From the NCBI RefSeq assembly GCF_001311075.1, contig NZ_BBAD01000017.1:1-49974 (forward strand): 49,974 bases of DNA, given 5' to 3'. Of this stretch, positions 17,264 to 27,379 are shown in pieces; the stretch's first letter is position 1; each line of letters opens with the position of its first letter. Made by a program: the position numbers and the translations under genes. This stretch comes from Secundilactobacillus similis DSM 23365 = JCM 2765. Lineage in GTDB: Bacteria > Bacillota > Bacilli > Lactobacillales > Lactobacillaceae. Below the pieces are notes generated by a model. The model did not search any database, had not been told where the DNA came from, and was given only the letters and a program-made list of their open reading frames with translations.

Positions 17264-18130
17264 ATGCAAACAAAAATCGCGTTGATCGTGGATTCAGCTT
17301 CCGACGTACCGGGAGAAATTCTGGCACAGTACCAAAATATTGAAGTCGCACCGATGCTGGTCACGATGGCAGATGGGAACACCTATCTTGACCGTGAAAC
17401 CATTCAACCAGATGAATTTTATCAACAATTGGCGGCTAACGATACGTTGCCTAAAACGGCGAGTCCCACTGTTGGTAGTGTGAAGGCCCAAGTTGAGCGA
17501 TTGCAGGAACAAGGCTTTACACAGATTATTGGCATCACAATTTCAAGTGGGTTATCAGTGAGCTATTCGGTATTCAAGCAGGTCGCGGCCGACGCTGAGG
17601 CTGAGATGACGGTGGTGGACACCAAGAATATCGGTATCGGCAGCGGGTTATTCGCAGTTTACGCGGAACAACTGATCGATAACGGCCTCGCCTACCACGA
17701 CATCGTGGCCCGGCTTCAAAACGCGGTGGCCGACAGTAAGGTGTATTTTTACATTCCAACGTTAAAATACCTGCGGGCGGGTGGTAGAATTGGAAGGGTA
17801 GCTGGTTTACTGGGCACGATGCTCAGTATCAAGCCAGTCATTTCCTGCGATGAGAATGGTATCTACTATCCGATGACCAAAGCGCGTACTGAAGCGAAAG
17901 CTGTTTCCAAGCTGATTGCGGCGGCGGTTGCTACCGCTGAAGGGCAACCCGATTTTCGAATTGCGGTGACGCAAGGGGTAAATCCAGCGCTGCTGACGAA
18001 GGTGGTTGCTGAATTGCAAGCGCGGTTTCCGAACCAGTTGATCTACACCGGTAACGTGTCACCCGCATTAGGCGTCCACACGGGCCCTGGTTTGGTGGGC
18101 GTTGCGGTGCAAGTGGGCGTGACCCACTAA
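17264..18130 (+). CDS. DegV-family fatty-acid-binding protein (FakB type)
   Basis: About 288 residues, full length for the family. Family motifs are VDSASDVP at the start, the lipid carboxylate loop TISSGLSVSYS, TLKYLRAGGRIGR and the C-terminal HTGPGLVGVAV. FakB proteins hold a fatty acid while the FakA kinase phosphorylates it, feeding host or medium lipids into phospholipid synthesis. The kinase is not in this window. ATG at 17264 has GAGGG at the right distance; the longer in-frame extension begins inside the promoter and is rejected. Followed 55 bases later by a DUF1836 gene. Confidence 0.9.
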   Translation: MQTKIALIVDSASDVPGEILAQYQNIEVAPMLVTMADGNTYLDRETIQPDEFYQQLAANDTLPKTASPTVGSVKAQVERLQEQGFTQIIGITISSGLSVSYSVFKQVAADAEAEMTVVDTKNIGIGSGLFAVYAEQLIDNGLAYHDIVARLQNAVADSKVYFYIPTLKYLRAGGRIGRVAGLLGTMLSIKPVISCDENGIYYPMTKARTEAKAVSKLIAAAVATAEGQPDFRIAVTQGVNPALLTKVVAELQARFPNQLIYTGNVSPALGVHTGPGLVGVAVQVGVTH

Positions 18131-18185
18131 CGGATTGAATCGGCACTGATCTGAGCAGGAACCTTAACGATAACTGGAGGCAAAT

Positions 18186-18685
18186 ATGACGATGCAGACG
18201 ACCGACCCAACTGAATTAAGATTACCGCTGTGGGCTGAATTACCGCAATTTAGTCTGCATTTGGACCAATTATTAGACATTACCAACATGGTGCTGACGC
18301 CGATTACGGATGATCAAGTGACCAAGACTATGATGCACAACTACTTTAAGGCCGAGATTATCATGGCGCCGGTGAAAAAACGCTACACGCAAGGCACTTA
18401 GCTGGTGCCATTGTGGTGGGGTTACTGAAAAACGTGTTCGCGCTGACTGAGTTGAAGCAGGCGATGGGCTGGTTGCTGGCGGATGCACCGGCACAGGAAG
18501 CCTATGATAACTTTGTGAAGTTGTTTAATGAGCAGGCGGCGCAACAGGGCCAGTTAGCCACGCAGGAACCAGTCAGTGTTGATTTAACGACTGCTTCGCC
18601 GGCAACCGTGATGCAGTATGAAGCCGTTCAAGCCGTGTTGCACTGGTTGGCGGCCAAGCGAGTATTGAAGGCCTACGAAAAATAG
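18186..18685 (+). CDS. DUF1836 family protein, one frameshift
   Basis: Two frames join into about 166 residues. The first ends at 18401 after KKRYTQGT; adding one G near 18393 gives QGHLAGAIVVGLLKNVFALTEL, the continuous DUF1836 pattern. The N-terminal part has the typical acidic LPQFSLHLDQLL and the KTMMHNYFKAEI-MAPVKKRYT stretch. This resembles a MerR-like helix-turn-helix, so a DNA-binding role is likely but unproven. GGAGG is 5 bases before the ATG. It may be co-transcribed with the FakB gene. Confidence 0.82.
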
Positions 18686-18802
18686 CTATATACCTATGAG
18701 GGGTATATCGAGATACCACAAGAAAGATAATTCGGTGGGCTTGTAAGCGAATTCACGTTATAATGGAAGGTATCAATCTAATTAGATAAAGAGGACTTCC
18801 AC

Positions 18803-19327
18803 ATGATTATTAATCCACTGAAACAAGCAGTTCCGCACTACACAGGGATTCCAGCGACTGATGAGCCGGAAGTGGCCATCATTACTGCTCGGCAGGCACC
18901 ATTTTACTCATGGCACGCCAGCGCATTCGTCCACGACCACAAGACCGTGTTGGTGCTGGCAAATGACCGAACCAAAACGGCAACGTTGTTGATCGGCGTT
19001 GATGATGCTGATCAATCGCAGTTAGCTGAACAAATCAAACAAGCCATTCGGGTGGCTTTTGAAGCCAGCGACGTGGCTGAAGCCGATATTGACACCTACT
19101 TTAAAAACGCGGGTGACTTAGCGTTAGGTGAAGCTTTCGACCGCTCAACGTTACCGGTTATCAAAGACTTTGTGAGCTGGTTACAGGCCAACTATGGCCC
19201 TGGTGAACTCCCGCTTGATCAGGTAGTGAACCGAGCTGTCATTGAACGGTTAGTGAGCGTGCCCGTGTTGACGGTACCTTCGCATTCGTCGAAGAGTGAG
19301 TTGGCAACGGCGATTAGTGAGGTTTAA
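18803..19327 (+). CDS. DUF6933-like protein of unknown function
   Basis: 174 residues, soluble and acidic. The segment YSWHASAF-(8)-VLVLANDRTKTATLLIGV resembles the WHAN...NxxT core of DUF6933-type proteins. The N-terminus MIINPLKQAVPHYTG fits the same group. I know no function for it. AAGAGGA precedes the ATG, and a strong terminator follows. Upstream, 18686-18802 carries a probable promoter (TATAAT near 18759). Confidence 0.6.
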   Translation: MIINPLKQAVPHYTGIPATDEPEVAIITARQAPFYSWHASAFVHDHKTVLVLANDRTKTATLLIGVDDADQSQLAEQIKQAIRVAFEASDVAEADIDTYFKNAGDLALGEAFDRSTLPVIKDFVSWLQANYGPGELPLDQVVNRAVIERLVSVPVLTVPSHSSKSELATAISEV

Positions 19328-19342
19328 AGCACAGATAAATTG

Positions 19343-19389
19343 AAAAGGTCACCGTAGATTCCGGTTTTAGGAATTTGCGGTGACCTTTT
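19343..19389 (+). terminator. Intrinsic terminator
   Basis: AAAAGGTCACCG pairs with CGGTGACCTTTT around a 23-base loop with internal pairing. Element B2 starts immediately after, as if inserted at the terminator. Confidence 0.85.
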
Positions 19390-19828
19390 CAGTTTGTGAA
19401 ATATGATTTGCGTAAACTGTCGATTCCGGTAAGCGACTAGGTTCATGCTGTGGGGCCGGCCTGAGCCGAAGAGCGGTCTCAGTCCTCGAATTCAAGCCTC
19501 GCCAAAATTCATGCGAGTCTTCAATTCGTTCCCGATAATTGGCGTTGTTGGGAAAAGCACCAACAACCGCCAATTATCGCGACACAGCAGGAACCTAGCC
19601 GCTTACCTCCATCTCACATTGCGCAGTTCGGCACTATCGCAGAACATCTCAAAACACGTTGAACGGAAATATTGTCTCATCGAATCAGCATAAACGCGAC
19701 GTTCAACTGATGAAGACCAGCATCACATAATCGTTGGTTCATTGCGGTTACTAAACGTTGGTCACAATCGTTTCTGCAGTTATTGAGTTACCATCCGGCG
19801 TCGGTTATTACGCTGGACACAAGCGTAA
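19390..19828. mobile_element. Family B element, copy B2
   Basis: The branched module at 19428-19607 has outer arms GGTAAGCGACTAGG and CCTAGCCGCTTACC and is the reverse-strand equivalent of 2212-2391 in B1. The following 200 bases match B1's connector, including AATCGTTTCTGCAGTT and GAGTTACCATC. The right end is TTACGCTGGACACAAGCG, the family terminus. The left end keeps only CAGTTTGTGAAAT and lacks the outermost TGTGTCC segment, so it may be truncated. It holds no gene. Confidence 0.75.
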
Positions 19829-19833
19829 ATAAA

Positions 19834-19881
19834 AAAAGTAACGCAGTGGATGCAAGTCAGCATCTTCTGCGTTGCTTTTTA
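19834..19881. terminator. Terminator of the MATE gene
   Basis: AAAAAGTAACGCAG pairs with CTGCGTTGCTTTTT, with an inner GGATGC/GCATC stem. It separates B2 from the minus-strand transporter. Confidence 0.75.
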
Positions 19882-19891
19882 AGTCTCAAAG

Positions 19892-21239
19892 TTAATCAAT
19901 CTGTTTTTGCTTCTTCGGTGCCGCCAACGTTCGATACAGCCATAACCCCATGATGCAGGTAATGACGTCTGCGATGGTTGGGCCCAAACCGCACGTGGTA
20001 GCCGAAGATGTGAGCTGCAATCAAAATCACGATGTAAAAGACGACCCCTTGCCGTGAAATTGACATGATGAAGGCGCCCAGTGGACTACCAATCGACTGG
20101 AACATGGTGGTGAAGACGAGTACGCCACCCACGAACGGTGTGGTGATTAAGAAGGCCCGCAGCATGTACGTGCCGGCGGTAATGACAGCCGCTTTGTTCA
20201 AGAACAGTGCCACGATTTGCGGCGCAAAAATCATCAAGATAGCTGCCAGCACTAACGAGTACCCAACGTTAACGGTCAGATCAAAGCGGACCGTTTCTTT
20301 GAACCGCTTCATGTCCTTAGCGCCGTAAGTGTAACCAATCAACGGTTGGGCACCAAAGGCGAAGCCAACCATGATCAACGTGACGATGGTGTAGATTTTC
20401 ATAACGATGCCTAACGCGGCCACTTGGGTTGCCCCGTATTCTGCCAAATACCGGTTCAAGACCATTGTTCCAAAGGCGGTCATAATGTTTGTAATGGCAG
20501 CCGGAATCCCAATCAGCAACACCTGACGGATGAAGCTAAATGGAATGCGGCGTTTGCTGAAGGAGAGGGAGATGATCTTACAGTATTTGGCAGTTAACCA
20601 GATGAAAACCAAGTCCGTGCAACCGTAGCCGATGATGGTGGCTAGGGCAGCTCCGGCAGCACCCATGTTGAGGCCGAGGATGAAAATTGGGTCTAAGATG
20701 ATCGTCACGATAGTCCCGACAACCGAGCCGACCATGGACTGAACGGCGAGGCCTTCAGTTCGGATGATGTTGTTAGGCACCAGCGAAACGATAACCAGTG
20801 CGGCTCCGGCTGACATGATGCGGTAGAAATCAGCGGCGTACTGGTAGGTTTCAGCGTTGGCGCCGAACATGTACAGAATCGGGCGTTCAAAGACCAGCAG
20901 TAACACCGTGATCACGAGGCCGAACGCAATTGCGGCGTAGAAGCAGAAGCTGCTGATCCGAGCAGCATTGTCGAAGGCCTTTTGACCCATCAACCGGGAA
21001 ATAAACGAGCTGCCACCTAAGCCGAAGATATCACCGATGGCAATTAAGAATGAAAATAGGGGCGTGCAAAGCGAAACGCCCGCAACCAGTGCGGTATTTT
21101 GCGTTTGCGACACAAAAAAGGTGTCCGCAAGGTTATAGACCATACTAAACACCATTCCCAGCACGATGGGGAATGCGAGTTTGAAGAAGGCCTTGGGAAT
21201 GGACGTTTTCTCAAAAAGCTCTTGCATGAAACGTGTCAC
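19892..21239 (-). CDS. MATE-family efflux transporter, C-terminal frameshifts
   Basis: About 449 residues with twelve predicted spans in the MATE pattern; both halves carry the FxL.P..........D motifs (LADTFFVSQTQN, QPLIGYTYGAKD). As read, the last 35 residues are basic and unlike the family. Restoring one G (CACGTGCGG to CACGGTGCGG near 19990) and one C (near 19975) gives GYHGAVWAQPIADVITCIM, then GLWLYRTLAAPKKQKQID ending at 19892. MATE proteins export cationic drugs and metabolites using Na+ or H+. The start is GTG at 21239; ATG at 21227 is an alternative with similar support. Confidence 0.88.
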
Positions 21240-21418
21240 TTCCTATTCAGTTATTTTGGACGTTAAAAACGTTGATTCTTCCATTATAAGTTCTAAAATG
21301 AGAAACGTGTAAGGGAAAATGCAAAATTCTTAAAATGCCATAAAGATTTGCCATTTTATAGAATGGTTAAGGTTAATGCGTCATAATCGAGGCATGATTG
21401 AAAAAAGGAGCGACGACA

Positions 21419-22815
21419 ATGACGCGAGAAGCGAAGCAACGCAAACACCGTGGCTCACACCGTTGGCTGATCGCGGTGGTGACCTGTCTCATCGCCCTTG
21501 GGGTGGGCAGCTTAGGCTACGCAAGTTACTACCATCAGCGGTTTAAGCCCACGCAGATCAACGGCGTGACGGTGACGAATCTAACGGTCGCGCAAGCAAC
21601 CAAGAAATTGAATCAAAGTACCGGGAGTCAGTCCAGTAAAGCGATTACGGTGGCTAAATCCCGGGTTAAAGTCAGCCAAGCATCGGTTGCCAAGTTACTG
21701 ACGAAACGAAATGGTGAAGCTGGTCACATGGTGGACACCGTTTCAATGAAGTTAACGACGCAGGTATCCGCAAGTGCTCAGCAGTACCGGTTGACGACAC
21801 TGTTACCGGCATTTGAAAAGCAAATCGATACCATCAAGCTATTCGCAAGACGCCAATTGACGCCAAAGTGGTCTTGAAGAACGGTCAACTGAGTGTTACT
21901 CAGGGCCAGTCTGGGACGGCACTGGACAAGGCAACGATGGTGGCAGACTTCAAACAGCAAGCGAAGACCGAAGCGGTGATCAGCGTCAACAAGGTTACCA
22001 AACAGGCGGTCAAGGCCGACAGCAAGACCATCAGTCAAGTGAAGGCCAACCTGCAAAAGTTGCTGACCCAGACGGTGACGCTGAACGTGTCAGGCACCAA
22101 CATCACGTTTAAAGCTAGTGATTACCTGAAAAACGGGACGGCAACGGCGGATGGCAAGTACCAGTTTGACACGACGCTACTGAAGCAAAAAGTGGCGGCG
22201 TTAGCAACCAAGTACGATACCAAAGGCAAGTCGGCGAAGTTCAAGACCCACAGCGGGAGCACGATTACAGTCCCTGCCGGCGGCACTTGGGGTTGGTCAA
22301 TCGCCCAAACGAAGCTGGTCAAATACATTCTGTATGGCTTTGAACACCCAAGCAGCCAGACGTTGAACCTGAAGCATTTCGTTACTGGCACGGGTTACGG
22401 CAAGACGAACACGGTCGGTGACACGTACATCGAAGTTAACTTGAAGACGTTGCACGAATACGCCTACGTTAACGGCAAACTGGTCTTCTCAACGCCCGTG
22501 ATGTCCGGGACGATCACCGGTGGCAATAAGACGCCACAGGGGTTGTACTACATCATGTACAAGCAACGCAACACCACGCTGACGGGCCAAAACGATAACG
22601 GTTCAACCTATAATTCTAAGGTTAAATACTGGATGCCAATCACCAACTCCGGTGTTGGCCTCCATGATTCTTCGTGGCAACCAAGCTACGTCTACGGCAA
22701 CACGAGTTACCGAGCAGATTACCATTCTCACGGATGTATCAACAATCCACCTTCGAAGATGGGCAAGCTTTACTCGGTTTCGTATGCTGGGGAGCCGGTT
22801 GTGGTTTACTATTGA
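21419..22815 (+). CDS. L,D-transpeptidase (YkuD) with peptidoglycan-binding-like domain, one frameshift
   Basis: About 465 residues once one base is restored near 21838 (as read, the first frame stops at 21877). It has a basic N-terminus, then membrane anchor WLIAVVTCLIALGVGSLGYA. A PG_binding_4-type region (INGVTVTNLTVAQATKKL) follows, and then the YkuD domain, whose catalytic motif is H-S-H-G-C in ADYHSHGCINNPPSKMG. These enzymes act outside the cell, forming 3-3 cross-links in peptidoglycan or anchoring proteins. ATG at 21419 has AAAAAAGGAG at the right distance. Terminator follows at 22833. Confidence 0.9.
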
Positions 22816-22832
22816 TGATTAATTGATTGAAG

Positions 22833-22866
22833 CGTTCAACTTATGATGAGTTGAGCGCTTTTTTGT
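22833..22866 (+). terminator. Intrinsic terminator of the L,D-transpeptidase gene
   Basis: GCGTTCAACT and AGTTGAGCGC pair around a 7-base loop, followed by a T-run. Element B3 begins about 15 bases later. Confidence 0.85.
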
Positions 22867-22879
22867 TGTTGTTTATGAA

Positions 22880-23430
22880 GTGTGGTGATTTGCGTGGACT
22901 GTCGATTCCGGCAGGCGGCTAGGTTCCAGCTATGGGGACCGGCCTGAGCCAAAGGGCGGTCTCAGACCTCGAATTCAAGCCTCGCCAAACCCCGCGAGTC
23001 TTGAATTCGTCCCCGATAATTGGCGCAGTTCGACACTATCGCAAACATCTCAAGTACTTAACTGTGCGGTTGGCTACAAAATTGCAACAGTCAACTGTCA
23101 ATTCATTCTGAACGTTCATTCAACGTGCTTGATTGCACAGTGAATTTACGCTGTAACGTTGTCGTTCAGCGTCTATTGAGATGTTTGCGATTGTTATCAT
23201 ACGACAGTTTGGCCTTCATGATAAATTTTCGGGAGTGCGGTAATCGATGCCGAAAGCCCGCAAACAAGAGGTCGGTCAGAAAATTGGGCTCAGAATCGTG
23301 CCCGCGGCGTTCCAGCCAAATTTTCAGATCGACCGGTTGTGCCCACAATATCATCCATGATTAACGCGTCAACGAAGCCAAATTTCATAAACTTCGCACA
23401 CTATCGCCGGACACAAACGACAATAAAACA
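22880..23430. mobile_element. Family B element, copy B3 (internally deleted)
   Basis: It opens like B2 (GATTTGCGTGGACTGTCGAT), then carries the left outer arm and two hairpins of the branched module. The right half of the 20-bp hairpin and the right outer arm are missing. The junction is at a shared GCG, where GATAATTGGCG runs straight into CAGTTCGACACTATCGCA of the downstream connector. A different palindromic module follows (23270-23333, arms GGTCGGTCAGAAAATTGGGC and a near complement). The end is GCCGGACACAAACG. It holds no gene; the only open frames are by-products. Confidence 0.7.
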
Positions 23431-23479
23431 CCCAAAAAGACAGTTAACGGAAGTGTGTCCAATAAGCCAAGTGAAAACA

Positions 23480-23507
23480 TTGACAAAGTAACTGTAAGCA
23501 GTATCCT
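23480..23507 (+). promoter_or_regulatory. Probable promoter of the type II P-type ATPase gene
   Basis: TTGACA (23480-23485) and TATCCT (23502-23507) are 16 bases apart. The leader to the start codon is about 95 bases and can form a GGTCAGT/ACTGGCC hairpin. I do not recognise a known riboswitch in it. Confidence 0.5.
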
Positions 23508-23605
23508 TTAGGTGAAAAAGAGAACTGATTTGAGCTAAGAAGTGGCGGTTTTGCTGGTTGAAACGGTCAGTGGTGAACTGGCCACCTCAAAGGAAGTGAC
23601 TCGTG

Positions 23606-26377
23606 ATGGCAACGACAAAGAAGCGGCAGTGGTACGCAGAAGCGGACTTATCGGAAGTTGAACAGGAATTGGCAACTTCGGCGACGGGGTTAACGCAAAA
23701 AGTGGCTGAAGAACGGCTACAACGAGATGGTGACAACACCATTAATCGCGCACAGGGTCAATCGCAACTGAAGGTTTTTTTGATGAATTTTGTGAGCCTG
23801 ATGGCGATTTTGCTGTGGGTGAGTGGACTGATTGCGATACTGTCTGGGACGTTGGAATTAGGCATCGCCATTTGGCTAGTTAACGTGATCAACGGGTGTT
23901 TTAGTTTTTGGCAACAGCATCAGGCCCAAAAAGCAACGGACTCGTTGATGGCGATGTTACCGACTTACACGCAGGTTTACCGGGATGGTAAGGTGCAGAA
24001 GCTGGATGCTAAAGACCTCGTCGTGGGCGACGTCTTTCAGCTTCAGGCGGGTGATGCGGTTCCCGTTGACGCGCGGTTGATGACCGCCACCTCGATGCAG
24101 GTCGATCAATCAGCATTAACTGGCGAACCAGTGCCAGAATCAAAGCGGGCGGATTACCGGCAGGGTGATGGCGAATTTGCCGAATCGAATTTAATTTATG
24201 CCGGGACAACGGTTGGGGCTGGTACCGGGACCGCTGTGGCGATTGCGACTGGGATGCATACGGAATTTGGGCAAATTGCGGCCCTGACGCAACAGCAGGG
24301 CAAGCAAAACAGTCCGTTACAGTTGGAGTTGAATCGACTGACGAAACAAATTTCAGTGATTGCGATTGGCATCGGACTAGCCTTTTTCGTGGCGGCGATT
24401 TGGTTCGTGCATTATCCGGTGGCGAAATCCTTTATTTTTGCGCTTGGGATGATTGTGGCGTTTATTCCGGAAGGCCTCCTACCAACGGTGACGCTGTCGT
24501 TAGCGCACGGGGTGCAACGGATGGCGAAGCGTCACGCGTTAGTCAAGGAACTCAGTAGTGTCGAAACGTTGGGTGAAACCACGGTGATCTGCTCGGATAA
24601 AACGGGGACGCTGACCCAAAATCAGATGACGGTCAACCACGTCTGGCTACCACACCAAACCTACACCGTTTCGGGACAGGGTTACGTCAATAATGGTGAG
24701 ATTCAGCTCAACGGCGCACCGGTCGCCTATCAAGACGATGCGGATTTGGCACGCTTATTGCGGGTGTCAACGTTAAATAACGATACGCGGGTTCAACTTG
24801 ATCCCAAAACGCAGCAGCCAAAATTACTGGGAACGCCAACCGAAGCCGCGTTAATGATTTTGGCGGAAAAGGCGGGGTTTGACGTTGATGCCGAAACCGC
24901 TAAAACGCCTCGGTTAAAGGAGTTACCGTTTGATTCGGACCGAAAACGGATGACGACGATCCACCAGCACGATGCAAGAACGTTGTCGATTTGTGTGAAG
25001 GGCTCGTTAAGTGATTTATTGCCACTGTGCCCAACGATTCAAATTGCGGGGCAGGCGCGACCGATGACGGATAAGGATCGGCAGGCCATCAACGATGCCA
25101 ACCAACACTATGCAGCACAGGGATTACGGTCGCTGGCGGTGGCCTATCGAGCAGTACCAGCCGAAGCGGATCAGCAGGCACAACTAGACGGGCTCACGAT
25201 TGAAACTGCCGAACAGCAATTGACGTTTCTGGGGTTAACGGTCATGGCTGACCCACCACGTCCGGAAGTGATTGAAGCAGTTCAAAAATGCCACGATGCC
25301 AGCATCCGCATCATCATGGTGACCGGTGATAGTTCCCTAACGGCCAAATCAATCGCGGTCAAAATCGGGTTAAATACGGACAAAGTTCGCGTCGTCACCG
25401 GGACTGAATTAGCTGCGATGCCAGATGATGAGCTGAAAACGGCACTTAAAGGCGAGATTCTGTTTGCGCGGGTGGCACCAGAACAAAAGTACCGAATCGT
25501 CTCCACGTTACAGTCGCTGGGCGAAATTGTCGCTTCGACTGGTGATGGTGTGAACGATGCACCGGCTTTGAAGAAGGCCGATATTGGTGTTGCGATGGGG
25601 GTCACCGGGACTGACGTTGCTAAGGATGCGGCCGACATGATTTTGACCGATGATAACTTTGCATCGATCGTGGCCGCAATCGAAGAGGGGCGAACGGTTT
25701 ACAGCAACCTGCAGAAGTTCCTGCTGTACATCTTTAACTCCAACGTCCCAGAAGCGATTCCATCGGTGCTGTTCTTGTTTAGTCGCGGTCTTGTGCCGTT
25801 ACCGTTAACGGTGATGCAGATTTTAACCGTTGATTTGGGCACGGACATGTTGCCAGCGCTGGGTCTTGGTGCCGAACGCGCTGAACCGGGGATCATGCAG
25901 CAGCCACCGCGGGCGAAAACGGCGCATTTGTTGAATAAGCACCTTGTGTGGAAAGCCTTTGCTTGGTACGGATTGCTGGCATCAGCAGTCTCGACCGGCG
26001 CCTACTTCTTTACGAATTGGCAGGCAGGGTGGCCGAGGCAAGCGCTTGCGGGAAGCGGTATTGGTTACGCCCGAGCCACCACGATGACGCTAGCGGCAAT
26101 CGTCTTCTGTCAAATCGCCGCGGCCATCAACTGTCGAACCACGGTGACGTCGCTGTTTAAATTCGGCCTGTTCAGCAACAAGCGCGTTTGGGCCGGGATT
26201 GGTTTTGAAATTGTTTTACTGGCGGTGCTGGTTTATGTACCGGTGTTACAACCGATTTTCAATACCGCGCCGTTGATGTTAAATGACTGGCTGTTCCTGT
26301 GTGCCATTCCAATTCCGATTTTTCTGATTGAGGAAGCGCGGAAGTGGCTGGTTCGGAGAAAAACGATTACGAGTTAA
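23606..26377 (+). CDS. Type II cation P-type ATPase, Na,K/H,K-ATPase (P2C)-like
   Basis: About 923 residues, intact, with ten predicted spans. Motifs in order are TGEPVPES, the TM4 PEGLLPTVTLS, DKTGTLTQNQM, KGS, TGDGVNDAPAL, NSNVPEAIPS in TM5 and DLGTDMLPALGLGAE in TM6. The PEGLL, LxVETLG and DLGTDM-PA-x-L-x-x-E blocks resemble the Na,K-ATPase alpha-chain (P2C) group rather than SERCA (PEGLP). In TM4 the asparagine before PEGLL is replaced by phenylalanine-isoleucine (VAFIPEGLL). Probable ions are Na+, K+ or H+, by inference. ATG at 23606 follows AAGGAAG; the GTG at 23603 is close behind it. Confidence 0.88.
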   Translation: MATTKKRQWYAEADLSEVEQELATSATGLTQKVAEERLQRDGDNTINRAQGQSQLKVFLMNFVSLMAILLWVSGLIAILSGTLELGIAIWLVNVINGCFSFWQQHQAQKATDSLMAMLPTYTQVYRDGKVQKLDAKDLVVGDVFQLQAGDAVPVDARLMTATSMQVDQSALTGEPVPESKRADYRQGDGEFAESNLIYAGTTVGAGTGTAVAIATGMHTEFGQIAALTQQQGKQNSPLQLELNRLTKQISVIAIGIGLAFFVAAIWFVHYPVAKSFIFALGMIVAFIPEGLLPTVTLSLAHGVQRMAKRHALVKELSSVETLGETTVICSDKTGTLTQNQMTVNHVWLPHQTYTVSGQGYVNNGEIQLNGAPVAYQDDADLARLLRVSTLNNDTRVQLDPKTQQPKLLGTPTEAALMILAEKAGFDVDAETAKTPRLKELPFDSDRKRMTTIHQHDARTLSICVKGSLSDLLPLCPTIQIAGQARPMTDKDRQAINDANQHYAAQGLRSLAVAYRAVPAEADQQAQLDGLTIETAEQQLTFLGLTVMADPPRPEVIEAVQKCHDASIRIIMVTGDSSLTAKSIAVKIGLNTDKVRVVTGTELAAMPDDELKTALKGEILFARVAPEQKYRIVSTLQSLGEIVASTGDGVNDAPALKKADIGVAMGVTGTDVAKDAADMILTDDNFASIVAAIEEGRTVYSNLQKFLLYIFNSNVPEAIPSVLFLFSRGLVPLPLTVMQILTVDLGTDMLPALGLGAERAEPGIMQQPPRAKTAHLLNKHLVWKAFAWYGLLASAVSTGAYFFTNWQAGWPRQALAGSGIGYARATTMTLAAIVFCQIAAAINCRTTVTSLFKFGLFSNKRVWAGIGFEIVLLAVLVYVPVLQPIFNTAPLMLNDWLFLCAIPIPIFLIEEARKWLVRRKTITS

Positions 26378-26398
26378 TGGGTTCTTAAAATAAACGTG

Positions 26399-26441
26399 AA
26401 ACGCCTCGAATTACTGAACAATTAGCAATTCAAGGCGTTTT
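26399..26441 (+). terminator. Intrinsic terminator
   Basis: AAACGCCTCGAATT pairs with AATTCAAGGCGTTT, followed by Ts. Confidence 0.8.
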
Positions 26442-26534
26442 TAAGCGATCAATTCAGTTGCCTACAGCTCAACTTGCAGTTCCAGCGATAACCCGTTACG
26501 CTTATAGGAAGATAACGGATAGACGGAGGACATT

Positions 26535-27368
26535 ATGACTAAATCGGTGGTTCAAAGAGGCTTGCGAATTATATTGGGGGCGGCGGTTTACGCAGTCGCC
26601 ATTAATTACTTTTTGATTCCAAGTCGAATTGGTGAAGGTGGCGTCACTGGCCTGACAACGATTGGGTACTATACGTTGCGCATCTCACCCGCGTTAACCA
26701 ACTTAGTGCTGAATGGCATCTTGATTGCGATCGGCTTTCGGTATTTAAAACGCGAAACGGTGTTTTACTCACTGTGGGCGGTGTTGTGGATCTCGATTTT
26801 CTTGCGAGTACCCGTTTTTTGGCCATATCAGACGCACCAAACGCTGATTGCGGCAATCACCGGTGGCGTGTTGATGGGTATCGCAATGGGCCTGATTTTT
26901 CGGGCAGGTGGCACGATTGCGGGGAGCACCATCCTGGCAAAAATCGTGAATCGCTACTTTGGCGTGCAAAACGGCTCAGCAATGCTGTTCTTCGACTTAA
27001 TCGTGGCGATTCCATCGGGACTCGTCATCGGGTTTGAAAACATGTTGCTAACGGTCGCCGAACTCTACATTTCAGCGGTGGTATTGAACAAATACCTCGA
27101 CACATTCGGCGCCAAACGCTCACTACTGGTCATCTCAGCGCAAAACCAAAAAATCGCTACGGCGCTGTCAGATAAGCTGGGTCATGGCGTAACGCTGTTA
27201 AAGGCAACCGGTTTCTACAAGCAACATAACCAAGACGTCCTGTACTTCATCTGCACGGTGCGCGAGTGGCCAGCAGTGATGACGATCATCAAGCAAACCG
27301 ACCCAGAGGCATTAGTGGTGACGGATCGGATTCGGAGTGTTCGGGGGATGGAGTTGGAGGAGTTATAG
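26535..27368 (+). CDS. YitT-family membrane protein with DUF2179 domain
   Basis: 277 residues. Five or so membrane helices in the first 185 residues include the family opener VYAVAINYFLIPSRIGEGGVTG and RAGGTIAGSTILAKI. A soluble C-terminal DUF2179 domain (LVISAQNQKIATALSD and VVTDRIRSVRGMEL) follows. Members are abundant in Firmicutes, and no transport substrate is established. GGAGGACATT stands before the ATG. The stop codon is followed within about 12 bases by repeat A3. Confidence 0.9.
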   Translation: MTKSVVQRGLRIILGAAVYAVAINYFLIPSRIGEGGVTGLTTIGYYTLRISPALTNLVLNGILIAIGFRYLKRETVFYSLWAVLWISIFLRVPVFWPYQTHQTLIAAITGGVLMGIAMGLIFRAGGTIAGSTILAKIVNRYFGVQNGSAMLFFDLIVAIPSGLVIGFENMLLTVAELYISAVVLNKYLDTFGAKRSLLVISAQNQKIATALSDKLGHGVTLLKATGFYKQHNQDVLYFICTVREWPAVMTIIKQTDPEALVVTDRIRSVRGMELEEL

Positions 27369-27379
27369 AGAGTAAAGAG

